64,000 nucleotides of DNA from Lachnospiraceae bacterium. GTDB lineage: Bacteria; Bacillota; Clostridia; Lachnospirales; Lachnospiraceae. A program made the translations under genes and the position numbers. The stretch is taken from NCBI GenBank assembly GCA_024693135.1, contig JAILLN010000014.1, positions 42,900 through 106,899 on the forward strand. Direction: 5' to 3'. This document shows, one piece after another, positions 26,151 to 34,770 of this stretch (positions are counted from its first letter, which is position 1; every line of letters begins with the position of its first letter). Below the pieces are notes generated by a model. It had not been told where the DNA came from and ran no database searches. It worked only from the letters and a program-made list of their open reading frames with translations.

Positions 26151-26751
26151 GTTCAAGCTCCCGCATCACGTCCCGGCAGTCGTCAAAACCGAATCCCTTC
26201 ATGACGAGGCTATGCAGAAACTTCTGTGCTTCCTCCCGTCCCGCCTCCTGCGGGCAGGGGAATTTTTTTTGGACCAGGCTCCGGATGGTATCCTTCTCAT
26301 CGGAAGGAAGGCTTTCCATCGCGGCATCCACGGTCTCCCTGGGGATCCCCCTTTTTAAAAGCTCTGCTTCCACCATCCGTCTCGACTTCCTTTTCGTCCT
26401 TACCTCGGCGAAATTTTCGGCATAACCGGCATCATCCAGATAGCGGTACCCCTTCACATAGCTTATGGCTTCCTCCACGGCTTCCTCCGGGTAGAAGCCC
26501 TCCTCCAGCTTTTTCCTCAGCTGCCACTCCGTCCTTGCCTGCCTGGCAAGAAGGTAGAGGGCACGATTTCGCGCCCTCTTTTTCAACGTCTCCTCCAGGA
26601 TCCCGGCATAAGTGCTCTCGGTAAGCTCCCCGCCCTCCTTGAGGCCATACTGCTCCACCTCCTTCTGGTAAAGGACGAAGGCAGGCTTCTCCTCCTGAAG
26701 GAATACCTGGACCTTATTTTTCCGGTAGGGCTTAAGGCTCAGGATCTGCAT
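26137..26751 (-). CDS. recX: RecX, regulator of RecA
   Basis: A 204-aa protein with the three tandem three-helix repeats of RecX: ALYLLARQARTEWQLRKKLEE with FYPEEAVEEAISYVKGYRYLDD, YAENFAEVRTKRKSRRMVEAEL with KRGIPRETV, and a C-terminal helical repeat ending in GFDDCRDVMREL. RecX binds RecA filaments and inhibits their growth. It starts three bases after the recA stop codon, so the two are co-transcribed from the SOS-controlled recA promoter, the common arrangement in many bacteria. The N-terminal extension of about 60 residues is normal for clostridial members. Confidence 0.94.
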   Translation of the reverse strand: MQILSLKPYRKNKVQVFLQEEKPAFVLYQKEVEQYGLKEGGELTESTYAGILEETLKKRARNRALYLLARQARTEWQLRKKLEEGFYPEEAVEEAISYVKGYRYLDDAGYAENFAEVRTKRKSRRMVEAELLKRGIPRETVDAAMESLPSDEKDTIRSLVQKKFPCPQEAGREEAQKFLHSLVMKGFGFDDCRDVMRELELDII

Positions 26752-26754
26752 CCC

Positions 26755-27831
26755 TTAAGCCTCTTCCTGGGCCGCATTCTTCCTGGACCGCTTGGCCGGC
26801 TGGGCTTCCCCCTCCTCTGCCGCCTGCCCTTCCTCGCTCTCTAATCCGAAATGCACTCTCACCTTATGGTCGATCTCTGCCATGACCTCCGGGTTATCCT
26901 CCAGGTACTGCTTCGCATTTTCCCGTCCCTGGCCGATCTTCTCTCCATTATAGGCATACCAGGCGCCGCTTTTGTTCACCACGTCGATATTGGATGCCAG
27001 ATCCAGGATATCCCCGGAGGTGGAGATGCCCTTCCCGAACATGATGTCAAATTCGGCCTGCTTGAAGGGAGGCGCGATCTTATTCTTCACCACCTTGACC
27101 CGGGTACGGTTTCCGATCATCTGGCCCGCCTGCTGGATCTTGTCGATCCTGCGCACATCCAGCCGGACCGAAGCATAGTATTTCAACGCATTTCCGCCGG
27201 TGGTCGTCTCCGGATTGCCAAACATGACCCCGATCTTTTCTCTCAGCTGGTTGATGAAGACCACCGTACAGTTCGTCTTATTGATGATGCCGGCAAGCTT
27301 CCTTAAGGCCTGGGACATGAGCCTCGCCTGAAGCCCCATGTGGGAATCGCCCATATTTCCTTCGATCTCATCCTTGGGCACCAGGGCCGCCACGGAATCG
27401 ATGACTACGATGTCGATGGCCCCGGACCGGACCATGGTCTCCGCGATCTCCAGGGCCTGCTCTCCGGAATCCGGCTGGGATATGTAGAGATTGTCGATGT
27501 CCACGCCGATGCTCTTGGCATATTCCGGATCCAGGGCATGCTCTGCGTCGATGAAGCCCGCGATGCCGCCCAGCTTCTGCGCTTCTGCGATCATGTGCAG
27601 AGTCAGGGTCGTCTTGCCGGAGGATTCGGAGCCGTAGATCTCCACGATCCTGCCCCGGGGCACGCCGCCTGCGCCCAATGCGATGTCCAGGCTCAAAGAC
27701 CCGGTGGGGATCGTGCTGATATTCAGGTCGGCCTGGCTCTCCCCCAGCTTCATGACCGCACCCTTGCCAAACTGCTTCTCTATCTGCGCGATTGCCACGT
27801 CCAATGCTTTTTCTTTTTCACTATGGTCCAT
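26755..27831 (-). CDS. recA: RecA recombinase
   Basis: A 358-aa protein with all RecA landmarks: Walker [31 protein letters not shown], Walker [15 protein letters not shown], loop L1 [20 protein letters not shown], loop L2 region [20 protein letters not shown] and the C-terminal acidic/basic tail. It pairs strands in homologous recombination and activates LexA self-cleavage. The ATG follows GGAGATTTTT. A consensus promoter and a perfect LexA box lie just upstream; recX follows three bases downstream. Confidence 0.99.
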   Translation of the reverse strand: MDHSEKEKALDVAIAQIEKQFGKGAVMKLGESQADLNISTIPTGSLSLDIALGAGGVPRGRIVEIYGSESSGKTTLTLHMIAEAQKLGGIAGFIDAEHALDPEYAKSIGVDIDNLYISQPDSGEQALEIAETMVRSGAIDIVVIDSVAALVPKDEIEGNMGDSHMGLQARLMSQALRKLAGIINKTNCTVVFINQLREKIGVMFGNPETTTGGNALKYYASVRLDVRRIDKIQQAGQMIGNRTRVKVVKNKIAPPFKQAEFDIMFGKGISTSGDILDLASNIDVVNKSGAWYAYNGEKIGQGRENAKQYLEDNPEVMAEIDHKVRVHFGLESEEGQAAEEGEAQPAKRSRKNAAQEEA

Positions 27832-27856
27832 AAAAATCTCCTTGTCTGATTGATGT

Positions 27857-27870
27857 CGAACAACTGTTCG
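27857..27870 (-). promoter_or_regulatory. LexA (SOS) box of recA
   Basis: CGAACAACTGTTCG matches the Bacillus-type LexA consensus CGAAC-N4-GTTCG exactly. It starts seven bases beyond the -10 box, covering the predicted transcription start, where LexA would block initiation until DNA damage. Confidence 0.9.
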
Positions 27871-27876
27871 TGCTTA

Positions 27877-27905
27877 ATACTATCTCAAAATATTGCGGCT
27901 GTCAA
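27877..27905 (-). promoter_or_regulatory. Promoter of recA-recX
   Basis: On the minus strand TTGACA (27905-27900) and TAGTAT (27882-27877) are separated by 17 bp, next to the LexA box. Confidence 0.8.
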
Positions 27906-28041
27906 GCGCAAAAACACAAAATACGCGGATCGATCCCCCTTTCCTGACTGATTTGCCTGGTTGATGTGGAATATGCGTGGCGAACGCCACAAGAAATAAA
28001 AATTCCGACGACGGAAATCATAGCAGAACCGCGACCAAAAG

Positions 28042-28860
28042 TCAATCTCTTTCCTGCGGGAGGACATGGCCTCCCGATACATACTGGGCCTTCCGGTATT
28101 TGGCCGGGGTGATGCCCAGAATCTTCCGGAACTGCCGGAAGAAATGCACCTCGCTCCGGTAGCCGCAAAGCTCCGCGATCTGGGCGATGGTCATATTGGA
28201 GGTCTGGAGGGCGAATTCCGCATGGGCGATCCGCATTCGGATCAGGTCCTGCTGGAAGGGGATCCCGAAAAGCGAGGCATACAGATGCCGGAAATGGGAA
28301 TCGCTGACTCCCAGCTCCAGGGCATGGCTGTGGACGCTGTGCTCCTCGGAAAGGGTATGCTGCATCCGGAACCGGATATCCTTCAGCCGCTCCGTATAGG
28401 GAGAAGCCTCGTCCACCCTCTCCTGCTCATGGGCGGCCGCCGAGAGGTGGTTCAGGAGCACGGCAAAGAGGGCGTCCGTATTTTCCTTCAAATACTGCCC
28501 ATCCGTATAGGCTCTTTCCCAAAGGAGCATTCGGATCAGCCCGGAACAGGTCTCCCGGTCATTCAGCCGGAAGGGCACATTGCAGGGCAGGGAATCCGGG
28601 ATCTCCTCCCCCTCCTCCAGCCCGATATGCATCCAGTCATCCACATACTCCCCGTAGGGATTGTGATAATGGTAGGGGGTATGGGGGCGGATCAGGATGG
28701 CAGAGCCCGGCTCCAGCAGGAAGTGCTCCTCTCCCACAAAAAATTCCCCATGGCTTCTTAATATAAGAAGCACCGGATTGTCCAGCCCCTCCGGCCAGGA
28801 CTGCCGGAAGCTTGCCGTATGCCTGGCCCCGCAGCCCCCTTTGATCACAACCATGCGCAT
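28042..28860 (-). CDS. AraC-family regulator of the divergent GH88/ABC operon
   Basis: A 272-aa AraC/XylS-type activator. The N-terminal 150 residues are a cupin-like ligand domain (LILRSHGEFFVGEEHFLLEPG, AILIRPHTPYHYHNPYG). The C-terminal 100 residues hold two helix-turn-helix motifs, HALELGVSDSHFRHLYASLF and MTIAQIAELCGYRSEVHFFR, followed by FRKILGITPAKYRK. It is divergent from the sugar-binding lipoprotein gene with 222 bp between the two coding starts, the typical layout for a local regulator that senses the imported oligosaccharide. The ATG follows AGAGGAT. Confidence 0.93.
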   Translation of the reverse strand: MRMVVIKGGCGARHTASFRQSWPEGLDNPVLLILRSHGEFFVGEEHFLLEPGSAILIRPHTPYHYHNPYGEYVDDWMHIGLEEGEEIPDSLPCNVPFRLNDRETCSGLIRMLLWERAYTDGQYLKENTDALFAVLLNHLSAAAHEQERVDEASPYTERLKDIRFRMQHTLSEEHSVHSHALELGVSDSHFRHLYASLFGIPFQQDLIRMRIAHAEFALQTSNMTIAQIAELCGYRSEVHFFRQFRKILGITPAKYRKAQYVSGGHVLPQERD

Positions 28861-28867
28861 ATCCTCT

Positions 28868-28982
28868 GAAAAGTTAGTAAATGTACCATCCCGGAAATTA
28901 TAGCATAATATGCCCTTTTGAACAACGGCTCAGGTGGATCCGCCTTCTTCATCCCCCAGATAAAATCATCAGAAAGGTTAGT
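28868..28982. promoter_or_regulatory. Two direct repeats, possible AraC-regulator sites
   Basis: GAAAAGTTAGT (28868-28878) and GAAAGGTTAGT (28972-28982) differ by one base and share flanking similarity. The second is about 20 bp upstream of the -35 box of the ABC operon, the first overlaps the regulator's leader. Same orientation and position suit an AraC-type activator. Not tested. Confidence 0.4.
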
Positions 28983-29001
28983 TTTCTAGCACAATAGGTC
29001 A

Positions 29002-29030
29002 TTGTTAATTTTGACGAATTTATATACAAT
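29002..29030 (+). promoter_or_regulatory. Likely promoter of the GH88/ABC operon
   Basis: TTGTTA (29002-29007) lies 17 bp upstream of TACAAT (29025-29030). The weak -35 box fits a promoter needing an activator. Leader would be about 46 nt. Confidence 0.5.
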
Positions 29031-29082
29031 TACCTCAGATTATTTGGAATTTGTGCCAAAGAGCACAGGAACGGAGGAACGT

Positions 29083-30447
29083 ATGAAGAAGAGACTCATC
29101 AGTATGTTGGCCTGCCTGGCCCTGACCGCAGTTTCCGTCATGGGCTGTGCAGAAGCAGCTGCACCTTCCGCCCCGGCGGCAGAGCCTGCAGCAGACGAAG
29201 CGGCGGCTCCCGCAGAGGAAGCGGCGCCGGCGGCAGAGGAAGCGGCAGCTCCCGCAGAAGGAGATGCCATCACCCTGAAGTGGGCACTCTGGGACAAGGA
29301 TACCACCGTATATTATCAGCCGCTGATCGATGCTTATCAGGCGGCGCACCCCAATGTCACCATCGAGATGGTAGACCTGGGCTCCACGGATTACAGCACG
29401 GTGCTGGGCACCCAGCTTTCCGGCAGCGGCTCTGATTTCGACGTGGTCACCATCAAGGACGTGCCCGGCTATGTGACCCTGGTCAACAAGGGCGCCATCG
29501 AGCCCCTGGATGACCTCATCGCACAGGACGGCATCGATCTTTCCAAGTACAGCGGAGTGACGGATCAGGTCACCATGGACGGCAAGCTTTATGAGCTGCC
29601 TTTCCGCTCTGACATCTGGGTTCTTTTCTATAATAAGGACGTCTTCGACAAGGCCGGCGTGGATTATCCCACAAACGACATGACCTGGGATGAGTACGAT
29701 GCCCTGGCCCGCAAGATCACGGATACCACCCCCGGCAGCGAAGTATACGGCGCCCACTATCACACCTGGAGGTCCACGATCCAGCTGGACGGCATCCTGG
29801 ATGGCAAGCATACCATCGTAGACGGCACCTATGATTTCACGAAGCCTTACTATGATATGGTCCTTGCACAGCAGAAGGACGGCGTCTGCATGGATTATGC
29901 CACGCTGAAGACCCAGGGCCTGCACTACTCCGCAGCATTTGCACAGGGCAACATCGGAATGCTCAACATGGGCTCCTGGTTTATCGCAACCCTGATCAAG
30001 GGCATCCAGGACGGCGAATATAACGTCCAGAACTGGGGCATGGTGAAGTATCCTCACGCAGAAGGCGTAGAGCCCGGCTCTACCCTTTCCACCATCACCG
30101 GCCTTGCCATCCCTACCACCGCCCCGAATAAGGATGCGGCATGGGATTTCGTGAAGTTCGTCTCCACGGAGGAAGGCGCGGCAGTCATGGCCGGCACAGG
30201 CAACATCCCCGCCATGACCAATGCGGAGATCGTAGACATCATCGCACAGATGGACGGCTTCCCGGCAGATTCCAAGGAAGCCCTGATCACCAGCCATACC
30301 TATCTTGAGATGCCGGCAAACGAGAAATCATCCGAGATCGAGACCGTGCTGAATGAGCAGCATGACAACATCATGAATGAGATCTCTACGGTAGACGAGG
30401 CTATCGCGGCGATGAATGAGGGTGTACAGGCGATCCTGGCCCAGTAA
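29083..30447 (+). CDS. Sugar ABC transporter substrate-binding lipoprotein (GH88 operon)
   Basis: A 454-aa extracellular solute-binding protein (family 1). The ATG at 29083 has GGAGG five bases upstream and begins a lipoprotein signal MKKRLISMLACLALTAVSV ending in the lipobox VMGC; an upstream in-frame ATG at 29002 would add 27 residues and spoil the signal. After the cysteine comes a 40-residue Ala/Pro/Glu linker, then the binding fold (TLKWALWDKDTTVYYQPLID, VVTIKDVPGYVTLVNKGAIE, PFRSDIWVLFYNKDVFDKAG). It delivers oligosaccharide to the two permeases that follow. A terminator-like hairpin after the gene would keep the binding protein in excess. The ATPase is not encoded here, as is usual for MsmK-sharing importers. 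Confidence 0.93.
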   Translation: MKKRLISMLACLALTAVSVMGCAEAAAPSAPAAEPAADEAAAPAEEAAPAAEEAAAPAEGDAITLKWALWDKDTTVYYQPLIDAYQAAHPNVTIEMVDLGSTDYSTVLGTQLSGSGSDFDVVTIKDVPGYVTLVNKGAIEPLDDLIAQDGIDLSKYSGVTDQVTMDGKLYELPFRSDIWVLFYNKDVFDKAGVDYPTNDMTWDEYDALARKITDTTPGSEVYGAHYHTWRSTIQLDGILDGKHTIVDGTYDFTKPYYDMVLAQQKDGVCMDYATLKTQGLHYSAAFAQGNIGMLNMGSWFIATLIKGIQDGEYNVQNWGMVKYPHAEGVEPGSTLSTITGLAIPTTAPNKDAAWDFVKFVSTEEGAAVMAGTGNIPAMTNAEIVDIIAQMDGFPADSKEALITSHTYLEMPANEKSSEIETVLNEQHDNIMNEISTVDEAIAAMNEGVQAILAQ

Positions 30448-30464
30448 ACCTGCTTTCGGTACAA

Positions 30465-30497
30465 GGAGGCGCCGGCAGCAAGGCGCCTCCTTTTTTT
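30465..30497 (+). terminator. Intra-operon terminator/attenuator after binding protein gene
   Basis: GGAGGCGCC pairs with GGCGCCTCC across eight bases and is followed by seven T. It lies between the binding protein and the first permease, so partial read-through would set the usual high binding protein to permease ratio. Confidence 0.85.
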
Positions 30498-30518
30498 GAA
30501 AAAAGAAAGGAACCGCAC

Positions 30519-31424
30519 ATGAATACGCAAAGCGCAAGAAAAAGACGGATGAGGCAGAACCTGACGGCCTATTCCTTTATCGCCCCGAATTTCCTGGGGT
30601 TTGCCATCTTCACTCTGGGACCCATCATCCTGGCTTTCATCATGGCTTTTATGGAATGGGACGGCAGCAACCCCATGAAATTCGTCGGGCTGAGCAACTT
30701 CACCAACCTTTTCCATAACGAGCGGTTCATGGCGGCTCTCGTCAATACGGTGAATTACAGCCTCTTCACGGTGCCGCTGACCCTGGTTGCGGCCCTGGGC
30801 CTGGCCGTCCTTCTAAACCAGCAAATCAAGGGAAGGACCTTCTTTCGGACGGTGACCTTCTTCCCTTACGTGGCAAGCCTTGTGGCGGTAGCCGCGGTAT
30901 GGAATATGCTCTTCACCCCGGCCAAGGGGGGACTCATGAACCAGCTTTTGATGAACGTATTCCATGCGGCTCCCCTGAAATGGGCCGCATCCCCGGATAC
31001 CGTGATGATGACCATCGTGCTCTTCTCCATCTGGAAGAACATGGGCTATTACATGGTCATCTATCTGGCGGGACTGCAGGGGATCAGCGGGGATCTCTAT
31101 GAGGCGGCTGCCCTGGACGGAGCCAATTCCATACAGAAATTCTGGTATGTGACCCTTCCCCAGCTGAAGCCTACCACCTTCTTCGTGATCATCATGCTGA
31201 CCATCAGCTGTTTTAAGATCTATGACATCGTATACATGCTGGCGGGCGGCTCCAACGGCGTGGTCAATAAGAGCGCCATGGTGCTGGTCTATTACATCTA
31301 TGAGGAGGCCTTCCGCAACTGGAAGCTTGGAAGCGCCTCTGCCGCGGCCTTAGTCCTCTTTGCCATTGTGCTTGTCGTCACCCTGATCCAGTTCAGGGGC
31401 GAGAAGAATTACGCGAATGACTAG
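30519..31424 (+). CDS. Sugar ABC transporter permease, MalF type
   Basis: A 301-aa membrane protein with six predicted helices. The first helix begins SFIAPNFLGFAIFTLGPIIL, and the EAA loop that contacts the ATPase reads YEAAALDGANSIQKFWYVTL. Similar to LacF/UgpA-type permeases. It pairs with the next gene, 11 bp downstream, to form the membrane channel of the importer. The cytoplasmic N-terminus is basic (RKRRMRQ), as expected. Start ATG has AAAGGAACC upstream. Confidence 0.94.
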   Translation: MNTQSARKRRMRQNLTAYSFIAPNFLGFAIFTLGPIILAFIMAFMEWDGSNPMKFVGLSNFTNLFHNERFMAALVNTVNYSLFTVPLTLVAALGLAVLLNQQIKGRTFFRTVTFFPYVASLVAVAAVWNMLFTPAKGGLMNQLLMNVFHAAPLKWAASPDTVMMTIVLFSIWKNMGYYMVIYLAGLQGISGDLYEAAALDGANSIQKFWYVTLPQLKPTTFFVIIMLTISCFKIYDIVYMLAGGSNGVVNKSAMVLVYYIYEEAFRNWKLGSASAAALVLFAIVLVVTLIQFRGEKNYAND

Positions 31425-31435
31425 GAGGTGGTGAG

Positions 31436-32272
31436 ATGAGCAGCAAATCGACAAACCGGATGATCCATAATATCATTATCTATTTTCTTCTCATCCTTCT
31501 GGCCATCATCATGCTGGTGCCCTTCGTATGGATGATCAGCTCTTCCCTGAAGATGAATAAGGACATCTTCGTGATCCCCTATGAATGGATCACCAAGGAA
31601 CCGAAATGGCGGAATTATATCGATATCTGGACCAAGATCCCCCTCGGACGCTATGCCATGAATACGGTAAAGCTCACCGTAGTGGTCACCTTCCTGCAGA
31701 TCCTGACCTCCAGCTTTGCGGCCTATGCCTTCGCAAAGCTGCAGTTCCGGGGAAGGAACGCCCTTTTCCTGGCTTATATCGCCACCATCGCAGTGCCCTG
31801 GCAGGTATATATGGTGCCCCAGTTCCTTTTCATGCGGAAGCTGGGCCTGGCCGATACCCACCTGGCCATCATCATCCTCCAGGCCTTTTCTGCCTTCGGC
31901 GTCTTCCTGATGCGGCAGTTCTATGAGGGCATCCCGGATTCCCTCTGCGAAGCGGCCCGGATCGACGGCATGAGCGAATATGGGATCTATGCCCATATCA
32001 TGCTCCCCCTGTCCAAGCCGGCCCTTTCCACCCTTTTCATCTTTACCTTCGTGAATACCTGGAATGACTTCCTGGGACCCCTGATCTACCTGACCACGGA
32101 TACCAAAAAGACTCTCCAGATCGGCATCAAGATGTTCATTTCCCAGTATTCTGCGGAATACGGGCTCATCATGGCGGCCTCCGTGATCTCCCTGATCCCG
32201 GTGCTGATCGTCTTCATGTCCCTGCAGAAATATTTTGTGGCCGGCATTACCACCGGCGCCGTGAAAGGATAG
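31436..32272 (+). CDS. Sugar ABC transporter permease, MalG type
   Basis: A 278-aa partner permease with six predicted helices. The opening IIIYFLLILLAIIMLVPFVW is helix 1, and the EAA loop reads CEAARIDGMSEYGIYAHIML. The C-terminus ends FVAGITTGAVKG, a conserved ending of this subfamily. Ribosome site AGGAGGTGGTGAG. The GH88 gene starts four bases after its stop, so the importer and the hydrolase are one unit. Confidence 0.94.
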   Translation: MSSKSTNRMIHNIIIYFLLILLAIIMLVPFVWMISSSLKMNKDIFVIPYEWITKEPKWRNYIDIWTKIPLGRYAMNTVKLTVVVTFLQILTSSFAAYAFAKLQFRGRNALFLAYIATIAVPWQVYMVPQFLFMRKLGLADTHLAIIILQAFSAFGVFLMRQFYEGIPDSLCEAARIDGMSEYGIYAHIMLPLSKPALSTLFIFTFVNTWNDFLGPLIYLTTDTKKTLQIGIKMFISQYSAEYGLIMAASVISLIPVLIVFMSLQKYFVAGITTGAVKG

Positions 32273-32275
32273 GCT

Positions 32276-33517
32276 ATGACGGACTGGGAAAAAATCGAGG
32301 AAAAGATCATCCGGAAGGAAACGGAAGTGGTCCGGCGCAATGCGGGCCGGATCCCCTATACCACCGAAAGCCCCCATCGTTTTGACGACCATTCCACACC
32401 GGACCGGATCAGCTGGTGGACCAACGGCTTCTGGGGAGGGATCTGCTGGCAGCTCTATCATGCCACGAAGGAAGAGTTCTTCCGGGATCAGGCTCTCTTT
32501 GTGGAGGAAAAGCTGGATCCGGTGCTCCTCAGCTATCAGGGCATGGATCATGACAGCGGCTTTCGGTATCTCCCTACCTCGGTAGCACGCTGCCGGCTGG
32601 AGCATGACCCCGAAGCCCTGAACCGCTCCCTCCTCGCCGCCACGAATCTCACCGGCCGCTTCAATGCCAACGGAAATTTCATCCGGGCCTGGAACGACTG
32701 GGGCGACGGACGGGATACCACGGGCTGGGCCATCATCGACTGCATGATGAACCTCCCTCTCCTGTACTGGGCCTCCAAGGAGCATGACGACCCCAGGTTT
32801 TATGCCATCGCCCTGGCTCATGCAAGGACAGCGGCCAGGCATTTCATCCGGGAGGACGGCTCCGTGCGCCATATCGTAGGCTTTGATCCCCAATCAGGCA
32901 CTTTCTTAAGGGAATACGGGGGACAGGGCATGGCCGACGGCTCCTCCTGGACGAGAGGACAGGCCTGGGCGGTCTATGGCTTCAGCTTAAGCTTTCTGCA
33001 TACCGGAGAGCGGGAATTCCTGGAAGCCGCCCGTCTTGTGGCAGACCGTTTCCTGAAGCGCATGCCGAAGGAAGGGTTGATGCCCGTGGATTTCGACCAG
33101 AGGCAGGACTGCCCCTTCCATGATTCCTCGGCGGCGGCCATCGCAGCCTCTGGGCTCCTTACCCTTGCGGAGCTTACGGAGAAGCCATCCCCGAAGCTGG
33201 AGGATTCCGGGCTTCTGATCTGGGCAGAGCTTTCGAAGGATTTCCCAAATCTATACGCCGCTTCGAAGTATCTCTCTTCGGCCGAAGCCATAGGCCTTGC
33301 CGGAGGAGAAAGCGAAAGGTACCGGCAGGGCGCCGAGAAGCTGCTTTCGATCCTGGACGGGCTGGACTGCGATTATGATCCGGACCACGACGAGCTGATC
33401 AAAAGCTGCAGCGCCTCCTACCATGACGAGAAGCATAACTTCCCCATCATCTACGCGGACTACTTCTATATCGAAGCCATACTGAAGCTGACCGGGAAGG
33501 CACTCTTCATCTGGTGA
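32276..33517 (+). CDS. Glycoside hydrolase family 88, unsaturated glucuronyl hydrolase
   Basis: A 413-aa alpha6/alpha6-barrel enzyme. It removes the 4,5-unsaturated uronic acid left at the non-reducing end of oligosaccharides by polysaccharide lyases. The motif RISWWTNGFWGGICWQLYHA near residue 45 is typical. Asp93 in DHDSGFRYLP and Asp155 in DTTGWAIIDCMMNLPLL correspond in context to the catalytic Asp88 and Asp149 of the Bacillus GL1 enzyme. No signal peptide, so it acts inside the cell on what the upstream ABC importer brings in. No lyase or sulfatase is nearby, so this strain may feed on products released by other bacteria from host glycosaminoglycans or plant polymers. Confidence 0.93.
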   Translation: MTDWEKIEEKIIRKETEVVRRNAGRIPYTTESPHRFDDHSTPDRISWWTNGFWGGICWQLYHATKEEFFRDQALFVEEKLDPVLLSYQGMDHDSGFRYLPTSVARCRLEHDPEALNRSLLAATNLTGRFNANGNFIRAWNDWGDGRDTTGWAIIDCMMNLPLLYWASKEHDDPRFYAIALAHARTAARHFIREDGSVRHIVGFDPQSGTFLREYGGQGMADGSSWTRGQAWAVYGFSLSFLHTGEREFLEAARLVADRFLKRMPKEGLMPVDFDQRQDCPFHDSSAAAIAASGLLTLAELTEKPSPKLEDSGLLIWAELSKDFPNLYAASKYLSSAEAIGLAGGESERYRQGAEKLLSILDGLDCDYDPDHDELIKSCSASYHDEKHNFPIIYADYFYIEAILKLTGKALFIW

Positions 33518-33651
33518 CTCGGCCGGGCATATCCCATTTGCCGAGCCATCCCTATACGGCTTCATTCCTCTTCTCCGCCCTCTCCGGAGCCCGGAATGCA
33601 GAATGGAATGCCAAGAGGGGTCCAAGGACATAGGGCTTTTATAAGGAGATC

Positions 33652-34635
33652 ATGACAAGGGTACTGGAATACAGGGTAAATCCGGAAGACCTCAGCCGGA
33701 CTGCGGGCGGGATCCTCGGCAAGACCCTTAAGATCTGCATGGGACTGACTCCCCATGAGATCAGCCATGCAAAATATGTGCCGGAGGGCATCACGGTCTT
33801 AAGGCAGCTGCCGGAAAACGGCGGGCCGGGACAGTTTGTTCCCGCTTTGGTCAATGACCGGGTAAGGGCAGGGGATGTGGTAAGGGTGCAGTTTACCGAG
33901 ACCGCATCCGAAGAGCAGAAGGTGATCCCTGCCGAAGGCATGGACGTTCAGATCCTATATGAGGATGAAGATGTGGCCGTGCTGAATAAGCCCGCAGGCA
34001 TTGTATCGCATCCGTCCCATGGGCATTACCGGGACTCGATGGCAAATTATCTGGCCGGCTTCTATGAAAAAAGAGGGATCGAAGGAATGATCCGGACGGT
34101 GGGACGGCTGGACAAGGATACCAGCGGGATCATTGTCTTTGCCAAAAACGCTCCGGCCGCCTCAAGGCTTTTCCGGCAGAAGGAGCAGGGCATATTCCGG
34201 AAGACCTACCTCGCCGTGGCTGCCGGCTCTCCCGGAGAGGGCGAATGGAAACGCTGGAATGTCGTAGACCTTCCGATCGGCCCCATTCCCGGAGTCTTGA
34301 TGAAACAGCAAATCATCCCGCCGCCAGATGGAAAGCCGGCTTTGACAAGATACCAATGCTGCGGGCGGTGGGAAGATGCTTCCCTCATCCTGGCGGAAAT
34401 CGAAACGGGGCGAACCCACCAGATCCGGATCCATATGGCATCGATCGGCCATCCGCTGATGGGGGACAGTTTATATGGCAAAGACACTTCCGGGCCGGGA
34501 ATGCCGGATCGTACCCTTCTGCATGCATGGAAGGCGGTATTCCGGAAGCCCTTTGGGGAGGAAGAGATCCGGGTCGCCGCCCCTGTGCCGGATGATATGG
34601 CTCCCTTCATTGTGCATTGCGGCATTTCCATGTGA
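33652..34635 (+). CDS. RluA-family pseudouridine synthase
   Basis: A 327-aa RNA pseudouridine synthase. The catalytic motif VGRLDKDTSGIIVFAKN (Asp near residue 153) follows the usual VLNKPAGIVSHPS segment, and the C-terminal RTHQIRIHMASIGHPLMGDSLYG is the second family signature. The N-terminal 90 residues are a degenerate S4-like domain. These enzymes modify uridines in 23S rRNA or tRNA; the exact target cannot be read from sequence. It has a strong AAGGAG ribosome site and stands alone, 134 bp after the GH88 gene. Confidence 0.93.
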   Translation: MTRVLEYRVNPEDLSRTAGGILGKTLKICMGLTPHEISHAKYVPEGITVLRQLPENGGPGQFVPALVNDRVRAGDVVRVQFTETASEEQKVIPAEGMDVQILYEDEDVAVLNKPAGIVSHPSHGHYRDSMANYLAGFYEKRGIEGMIRTVGRLDKDTSGIIVFAKNAPAASRLFRQKEQGIFRKTYLAVAAGSPGEGEWKRWNVVDLPIGPIPGVLMKQQIIPPPDGKPALTRYQCCGRWEDASLILAEIETGRTHQIRIHMASIGHPLMGDSLYGKDTSGPGMPDRTLLHAWKAVFRKPFGEEEIRVAAPVPDDMAPFIVHCGISM

Positions 34636-34770
34636 AAGCATCATCTTTTGCCATACCCCTTCATCATGCTCTCTCTTATCTTTGCGGCAGCCGAGTGTTT
34701 GGACTGATCATGTTTGTCCATAAGACATCCCAAAAGCGAAGTTCACAGACCTCCCGCATCGGGATCCATG

